In this document: piece by piece, positions 62,804 through 64,000 of the stretch
How the letters are laid out: each line of letters opens with the position of its first letter
Numbering within the stretch: position 1 is the first letter of the stretch
Assembly (NCBI RefSeq): GCF_018968705.1
Contig: NZ_CP076668.1
Coordinates: 1,178,001 to 1,242,000, forward strand
From: Pseudomonas lijiangensis
GTDB taxonomy: Bacteria; Pseudomonadota; Gammaproteobacteria; Pseudomonadales; Pseudomonadaceae
DNA: 64,000 nucleotides
Reading direction: 5' to 3'
Made by a program: the position numbers and the translations under genes
The notes under the pieces: model-generated
The model's database searches: none
The model's input: only the letters and a program-made list of their open reading frames with translations
What the model was told of the DNA's origin: nothing

Positions 62804-63868
62804 ATGCGCGTTGCTGACTTTACCTTCGATCTTCCTGATTCCCTGATTGCTCGCCATCCGCTGGCCGAGCGGCGCAGTAGTCGTCTGTTGACCCTGGACG
62901 GGGTGAGCGGCGAGCTGGCGCATCGTCAATTCACTGATTTGCTTGAGTATTTGCGCTCTGGCGATCTGATGATCTTCAACAACACCCGTGTGATTCCCGC
63001 ACGTCTGTTCGGGCAGAAGGCGTCCGGCGGCAAGCTGGAGATTCTGGTCGAGCGGGTGCTGGACAGTCATCGGGTGCTGGCGCATGTGCGGTCGAGCAAG
63101 TCGCCCAAGCCGGGTTCGTCGATTCTGATCGATGGCGGTGGCGAGGCCGAGATGGTGGCGCGTCATGACACGCTCTTCGAGCTGCGTTTCGCCGAGGAAG
63201 TGCTGCCGCTGCTGGACCGCGTCGGGCATATGCCGTTGCCTCCTTATATAGATCGCCCGGACGAAGGCGCTGACCGCGAGCGTTATCAGACGGTCTATGC
63301 CGAGCGTGCCGGTGCGGTGGCTGCGCCGACGGCAGGTCTGCATTTCGACGAGCCGCTGCTGGAGGCGATTGCCGCCAAGGGCGTCGAGACGGCTTTCGTG
63401 ACGCTGCACGTGGGCGCTGGCACCTTTCAGCCGGTGCGCGTGGACCGCATCGAAGATCACCACATGCACAACGAATGGCTGGAAGTCAGCCAGGAAGTCG
63501 TCGATGCCGTGGCCGCGTGCCGGGCGCGGGGCGGGCGGGTGATTGCGGTCGGGACCACCAGCGTGCGTTCGCTGGAGAGCGCGGCGCGTGATGGCGTGCT
63601 GAAACCCTTCAGTGGCGACACCGATATCTTCATCTACCCAGGTCGGCCGTTTCATGTGGTCGATGCGCTGGTGACCAATTTCCATTTGCCTGAATCCACG
63701 CTGTTGATGCTGGTTTCGGCGTTCGCCGGTTATCCCGAAACCATGGCGGCCTACAAGGCGGCCATCGAGCATGGGTACCGCTTCTTCAGTTACGGTGATG
63801 CGATGTTCATCACCCGCAATCCCGCGCCGACTGCTCCGCAGGAATCGGCCCCAGAGGATCAAGCATGA
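62804..63868 (+). CDS. queA: S-adenosylmethionine:tRNA ribosyltransferase-isomerase
   Basis: QueA of 354 residues, transfers and isomerises the ribosyl part of SAM onto preQ1-tRNA to give epoxyqueuosine. Blocks: [79 protein letters not shown] and [20 protein letters not shown]. It overlaps tgt by 4 bp (ATGA) and so is coexpressed with the next step of queuosine synthesis. Confidence 0.96.
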   Translation: MRVADFTFDLPDSLIARHPLAERRSSRLLTLDGVSGELAHRQFTDLLEYLRSGDLMIFNNTRVIPARLFGQKASGGKLEILVERVLDSHRVLAHVRSSKSPKPGSSILIDGGGEAEMVARHDTLFELRFAEEVLPLLDRVGHMPLPPYIDRPDEGADRERYQTVYAERAGAVAAPTAGLHFDEPLLEAIAAKGVETAFVTLHVGAGTFQPVRVDRIEDHHMHNEWLEVSQEVVDAVAACRARGGRVIAVGTTSVRSLESAARDGVLKPFSGDTDIFIYPGRPFHVVDALVTNFHLPESTLLMLVSAFAGYPETMAAYKAAIEHGYRFFSYGDAMFITRNPAPTAPQESAPEDQA

Positions 63869-64000
63869 GTCGCACCTGTCGTATGTCTTTCGAGCTGCTG
63901 GCCACTGACGGCAAGGCTCGTCGCGGTCGCCTGACTTTCCCTCGTGGCGTGGTGGAAACCCCGGCGTTCATGCCGGTGGGCACCTATGGCACGGTCAAGG
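63865..64000 (+). CDS. tgt: tRNA-guanine transglycosylase, N-terminal part (runs off the window)
   Basis: The first 45 residues of Tgt: [37 protein letters not shown]. It exchanges guanine 34 of Asp, Asn, His and Tyr tRNAs for preQ1. The gene overlaps queA by 4 bp and continues past the window. Confidence 0.96.
   Translation, partial: MSRTCRMSFELLATDGKARRGRLTFPRGVVETPAFMPVGTYGTVK

Overview
The window is a chromosomal segment of a gamma-proteobacterium that is very probably a Pseudomonas, most likely of the P. syringae complex or a near relative. The support is a cyoABCDE operon, a LOV-domain histidine kinase with hybrid receiver, a tRNA-Leu next to queA-tgt, a MuxABC-type efflux operon, Pseudomonas-type REP palindromes (GTAGGAGC...GCTCCTAC and GTGGGAGGCAGC families), and type I-F Cas proteins that read like those of P. 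aeruginosa PA14. This assignment rests on recognised families, not on a database search.

Layout. 1-1.8 kb: the end of an RND efflux operon (minus). 2.2-8.7 kb: a chaperone-usher fimbrial cluster with two chaperones. 8.8-12.8 kb: small housekeeping and hypothetical genes, CheV and DsbB. 13.2-18.0 kb: cytochrome bo3 oxidase operon and heme O synthase. 18.2-23.0 kb: ilvE, a PheC-like periplasmic protein, an alcohol dehydrogenase and hypotheticals. 23.3-35.5 kb: a complete type I-F CRISPR-Cas locus (csy4-csy3-csy2-csy1-cas2-3-cas1 on the minus strand) with three arrays around it. 35.6-40.8 kb: AraC regulator with LysE exporter, a DSD1-family PLP enzyme with RidA and a divergent LysR regulator, and two small envelope proteins. 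40.9-44.5 kb: a 1176-residue SF1 helicase fused to a phospholipase-D nuclease, the architecture of the type II Mokosh anti-phage protein. 44.5-49.5 kb: a hydrolase/TSUP transporter/2-oxoglutarate oxygenase operon and the LOV kinase. 49.9-55.8 kb: a type VI secretion VgrG, a PoNe-like nuclease effector and two tandem DUF1910/DUF1911 immunity genes with an effector relic between them. 55.9-59.2 kb: a DUF1835 protein, an MFS exporter and a carboxymuconolactone-decarboxylase-like protein. 59.3-61.3 kb: a tandem duplication of about 1 kb, each copy holding a Bro-N gene preceded by a C4-antisense-RNA-like structured leader. 61.3-62.4 kb: a fourth, remote type I-F array. 62.6-64 kb: tRNA-Leu(CAA), queA and the start of tgt.

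How it works together. From 23 to 62 kb the window is a mobile-looking defence and competition region set between housekeeping blocks. All four arrays share one repeat family, one leader type and an IHF-like site, so a single Cas set probably serves them all, but each array has its own repeat variant. The helicase-nuclease is a second likely anti-phage system, the Bro-N/C4-like units look like phage-derived immunity control, and the VgrG-effector-immunity block mediates killing of competing bacteria.
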